A DNA stretch of 64,000 bases from Spirirestis rafaelensis WJT71-NPBG6 (lineage in GTDB: Bacteria; Cyanobacteriota; Cyanobacteriia; Cyanobacteriales; Nostocaceae). The position numbers and the translations under genes are program-made. How positions within the stretch are numbered: the first letter of the stretch is position 1; each line of letters begins with the position of its first letter. Below, piece after piece: positions 61,726 to 64,000 of the stretch. Where the stretch lies: assembly GCA_019359015.1 (NCBI GenBank), contig JAHHID010000020.1, positions 31,346-95,345 on the forward strand, in the 5' to 3' direction. A model generated the notes under the pieces. It did no database searches, was not told the origin of the DNA, and saw only the letters and a program-made list of their open reading frames with translations.

Positions 61726-63681
61726 CTAATCGATCGCCTCGTAATCCACTTGTAAGGTACCCTCGTCTTCAAAATTAAAGTTGAATTGAGGTGCGAGTGT
61801 TTGAGTCCCTGGTTCAACATTTCGAGTAAAGGGAATGTCTGAACTCTGGACGACTTCATCACTTGGCATTATGGGTCGGTTGTAGACATCGGCACCAATG
61901 GCAAACAACGTTTGTTGGAAGTCATCCAAGCACTGCTTCAATTCTTCTGGTGAGATACCATCTTGAGTTATCGCTGCTTGGAGTTTTATGGCTTTTTCAT
62001 TTGCCAAAGTTTTCATCGAATCGGCAATCAAGTTGCCATTATGCTTTAAAGTCGATTCGTAACTTGACAACAGAGTATCCGCTTGGTTTTTTAATTCAAC
62101 TAGTTGTATGCGTTTACTGTCAATTTCTGCAAACATTTCCGCTTCTTGCCGCATCCGTTCTACTTCGTGGGTACTCAAACCACCTGTGTTGGTAATCCTA
62201 ATACTTTGTTCTCTACCGGTACCTTTGTCTTGAGCCGAAACCTTCAGGATGCCATTGACATCGATTTCAAATGATAGTTCGATTTGCGGCACGCCACGCG
62301 ATGCGGGAGGAATTCCGGCGAGAAGGAATTTACCGAGACTTTTATTATCCCTTGCCATTGCGCGTTCACCTTGAAGGACGTGAATTTCCACGCTTGTTTG
62401 CCCATCGATCGCAGTAGAAAAGACTTGGGATTTGCTGGTAGGAATTGTTGTATTGCGTTCAATAATTTTAGTGAACACTTCTCCTAAAGTTTCCAGTCCC
62501 AGCGATAAAGGTGTAACATCCAAAAGTAAGAGATTCTCGACTTCGCCACCTAGCACTCCAGCTTGAATTGCAGCACCGAGTGCCACTGCTTCGTCAGGAT
62601 TGATAGAGCGATCGGGTGCTTTGCCGTTGAAAAATTTCATCAGGGCGTTTTGAACTGCCGGAATACGCGTAGAACCGCCCACCAAAATAATTTTATCTAT
62701 GTTTTGTGGTTTCAGCTCTGCATCTTTGAGCGCTTGAACCATCGGTTCGATGGTAGCTTCAATTAATTGGCTACCCAGTTCTTCAAATTTAGAACGGCTG
62801 AGTTCCATTTCCAGATGCTTGGGTCCGGTTTCATTGGCGGTGATAAATGGCAAGTTAATTGAGGTACTCGCCATGCTGGAGAGTTCAATTTTTGCCTTTT
62901 CCGCTGCTTCTCGCAAGCGTTGCAGCGCCATTTTATCTTGGGAAAGGTCAACTTTTTCTTGTTGGTGGAAGTGTTGGATCATCCAGCGGACGATCGCATT
63001 ATCAAAGTCGTCTCCACCTAGATGGTTATTACCACAAGTCGCCTTAACTTCAAATACTCCATCGCCGAGTTGCAGAATGGATACGTCAAAAGTACCACCT
63101 CCCAAGTCAAATACTAAAATGATCTGTTCAGTGTCTTGCTTGTCTAACCCAAAAGCTAAAGCCGCAGCAGTTGGTTCATTGATGATTCGCAGTACTTCTA
63201 ATCCAGCAATGGTGCCAGCGTCTTTAGTTGCTTGTCTTTGAGCATCTGTGAAATATGCCGGCACGGTAATTACTGCCTGGGTGACAGTTTCACCTAAGAA
63301 ATTTTCCGCATCTTGTTTGAGCTTTTGCAAAACCATTGCGGAGATTTCTTGCGGTGTGTAGTTACGTCCGCGAATTTGTACATCAACGGTATCATCTCGA
63401 CCTTTGACACAAGCATAGGGTACGCGATCGCGTTCTACTTCAGTGTCATCCCAACGACGACCAATAAATCGCTTGATACTGTAAATTGTGTTCTCAGCAT
63501 TTGTGACACCTTGTCGCTTTGCCAGTTGACCGACTAAGCGCTCACTGCCTTTGCCAAATCCGACAATACTTGGAGTGGTTCGCCCACCTTCTAAATTGCC
63601 AATGACAATCGGTTGACCACCTTCCAATACTGCGACGCAACTATTGGTAGTGCCTAAGTCGATCCCAATAACTTTTCCCAT
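61726..63681 (-). CDS. dnaK: Hsp70 chaperone DnaK
   Basis: A 651-residue Hsp70. The N-terminus [20 protein letters not shown] fixes the start at 63681. [36 protein letters not shown], and [12 protein letters not shown] are the nucleotide-binding signatures; [18 protein letters not shown] begins the substrate domain. The C-terminus ([20 protein letters not shown], then [10 protein letters not shown]) differs from the common DnaK ending. Cyanobacteria have several DnaK paralogues; which one this is cannot be decided here. It lies upstream of dnaJ, but a 664-base repeat gap separates them. No CIRCE element was found upstream. Confidence 0.95.
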   Translation of the reverse strand: MGKVIGIDLGTTNSCVAVLEGGQPIVIGNLEGGRTTPSIVGFGKGSERLVGQLAKRQGVTNAENTIYSIKRFIGRRWDDTEVERDRVPYACVKGRDDTVDVQIRGRNYTPQEISAMVLQKLKQDAENFLGETVTQAVITVPAYFTDAQRQATKDAGTIAGLEVLRIINEPTAAALAFGLDKQDTEQIILVFDLGGGTFDVSILQLGDGVFEVKATCGNNHLGGDDFDNAIVRWMIQHFHQQEKVDLSQDKMALQRLREAAEKAKIELSSMASTSINLPFITANETGPKHLEMELSRSKFEELGSQLIEATIEPMVQALKDAELKPQNIDKIILVGGSTRIPAVQNALMKFFNGKAPDRSINPDEAVALGAAIQAGVLGGEVENLLLLDVTPLSLGLETLGEVFTKIIERNTTIPTSKSQVFSTAIDGQTSVEIHVLQGERAMARDNKSLGKFLLAGIPPASRGVPQIELSFEIDVNGILKVSAQDKGTGREQSIRITNTGGLSTHEVERMRQEAEMFAEIDSKRIQLVELKNQADTLLSSYESTLKHNGNLIADSMKTLANEKAIKLQAAITQDGISPEELKQCLDDFQQTLFAIGADVYNRPIMPSDEVVQSSDIPFTRNVEPGTQTLAPQFNFNFEDEGTLQVDYEAID

Positions 63682-63875
63682 AACTATCGGTATTTTTACT
63701 GAGTGCTTCTTACGAAAATGTAGACAGAAGCTTCCTACCAAGACTGGTGTGGAAGTTTCTGTCCAACAAAACTAGGGGCGTGATTTTTCGCGGGGTAACT
63801 TTTTTACTAAGGACAAGTTATTTACGGTTTTCGCAAAAAAAGCATTCTTCTCCTTTCGATGGAAGAGGCGCTAAA
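63682..63875. other. upstream region of dnaK
   Basis: Should hold the dnaK promoter. GAGTGCTT at 63698 resembles half of a CIRCE site, but no opposite half is present. Confidence 0.35.
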
Positions 63876-64000
63876 TTGACACTCCCACTGCTTGAAGCAG
63901 TGGGATTCTTGTTTCAACCAGTCAACTTACTTAGAGGAGTTTCCCCACCTAAGCAGAGGTTGTTCTGTCCACAAGCTTGAGATTCCGTATGCCCTACGGT
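63876..64000 (-). mobile_element. right end of a second TnpB-type element
   Basis: TTGACACTCC, a CCCACTGCTT/AAGCAGTGGG hairpin and GATTCTTG (63876-63911) match the right end of the element at 19594, with a different hairpin sequence. The remaining 90 bases up to the window end read toward the C-terminus of a minus-strand gene that should be tnpB, but too little is visible to prove it. The guide would start TTTAGCGCCTCTTCC on the minus strand. Confidence 0.55.

Noticed and set aside
63682..63740. CIRCE heat-shock operator upstream of dnaK
   Set aside because: Only a GAGTGCTT half-site is visible; the TTAGCACTC partner at the required spacing is missing.
1..64000. tRNA and rRNA genes
   Set aside because: No cloverleaf with a T-arm GGTTCGAATCC-type motif and no rRNA-like conserved stretch was seen by eye; a tRNAscan-SE or Infernal run would be decisive.

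Overview
The window comes from a filamentous, probably Nostocales-type cyanobacterium. The evidence is the dense scatter of the HIP1 octamer GCGATCGC, the petC-petA cytochrome b6f operon, Vipp1/IM30, a Ycf66-type protein, CobM, MenB of the phylloquinone type, a PEP-CTERM protein, pentapeptide-repeat and WD40/STAND proteins, Uma2 nucleases, and many short tandem repeats between genes. No rRNA, tRNA or CRISPR array was seen. The species cannot be named from the sequence alone.

Layout. 0-9 kb: the tail of tldD, then tldE/pmbA, a Ycf66-like protein, a coiled-coil gene and coaD (minus), lgt, cobM, an MIF-like protein and rlmN (plus), a 59-residue zinc ribbon (minus) and a Uma2 nuclease. 9-19.5 kb: uvrC, a response regulator, a PEP-CTERM protein, an aminotransferase, a thioredoxin-like protein, Vipp1, a second PspA-like protein, a SPOR-like membrane protein and DciA. 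19.6-21 kb: an intact TnpB element of the IS200/IS605 group. 21.4-34 kb: menB, a TRAP transporter split into convergent dctQM and dctP, a papain-like protein, a glutathione transferase gene broken by an amber codon, two pentapeptide-repeat proteins and an oxidoreductase-SelD fusion. 34-39.5 kb: a deletion scar joining a truncated restriction enzyme to a truncated YhaV toxin next to an intact PrlF-like antitoxin, then petA-petC, a DUF3067 protein and tatC. 40.4-46.9 kb: a two-gene, translationally overlapping operon of a P-loop ATPase and a 1,698-residue STAND NTPase with a membrane helix and 14 WD40 repeats; this is the best candidate for a conflict or signalling system. 47-64 kb: a lytic transglycosylase, a UbiH-type hydroxylase, YebC, an ABC-binding-protein fragment, a second Uma2 protein, glucokinase, a histidine phosphatase, a GH57 glucan branching enzyme, the dnaJ-tusA-rsgA overlapping operon, dnaK, and the end of a second TnpB element running off the window.

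How the parts relate. PetC carries a twin-arginine-like leader and TatC, the translocase core, is encoded 1 kb away. Vipp1 and the second PspA-like protein form a tandem membrane-maintenance pair. DnaK and DnaJ form the chaperone set, with RsgA (30S maturation) coupled to DnaJ through tusA. GH57 branching enzyme and glucokinase belong to glycogen and glucose metabolism.

The most striking genome-scale pattern is repeat traffic. G/C-skewed 7- and 8-base minisatellites fill most intergenic gaps and have also entered coding sequences in frame (rsgA, the aminotransferase, the SelD fusion linker, the cobM C-terminus). Perfect palindromes built around GTAGAGACG/CGTCTCTAC recur between genes. All functional statements rest on reading the translated sequence and remembered family features; no database search was run.
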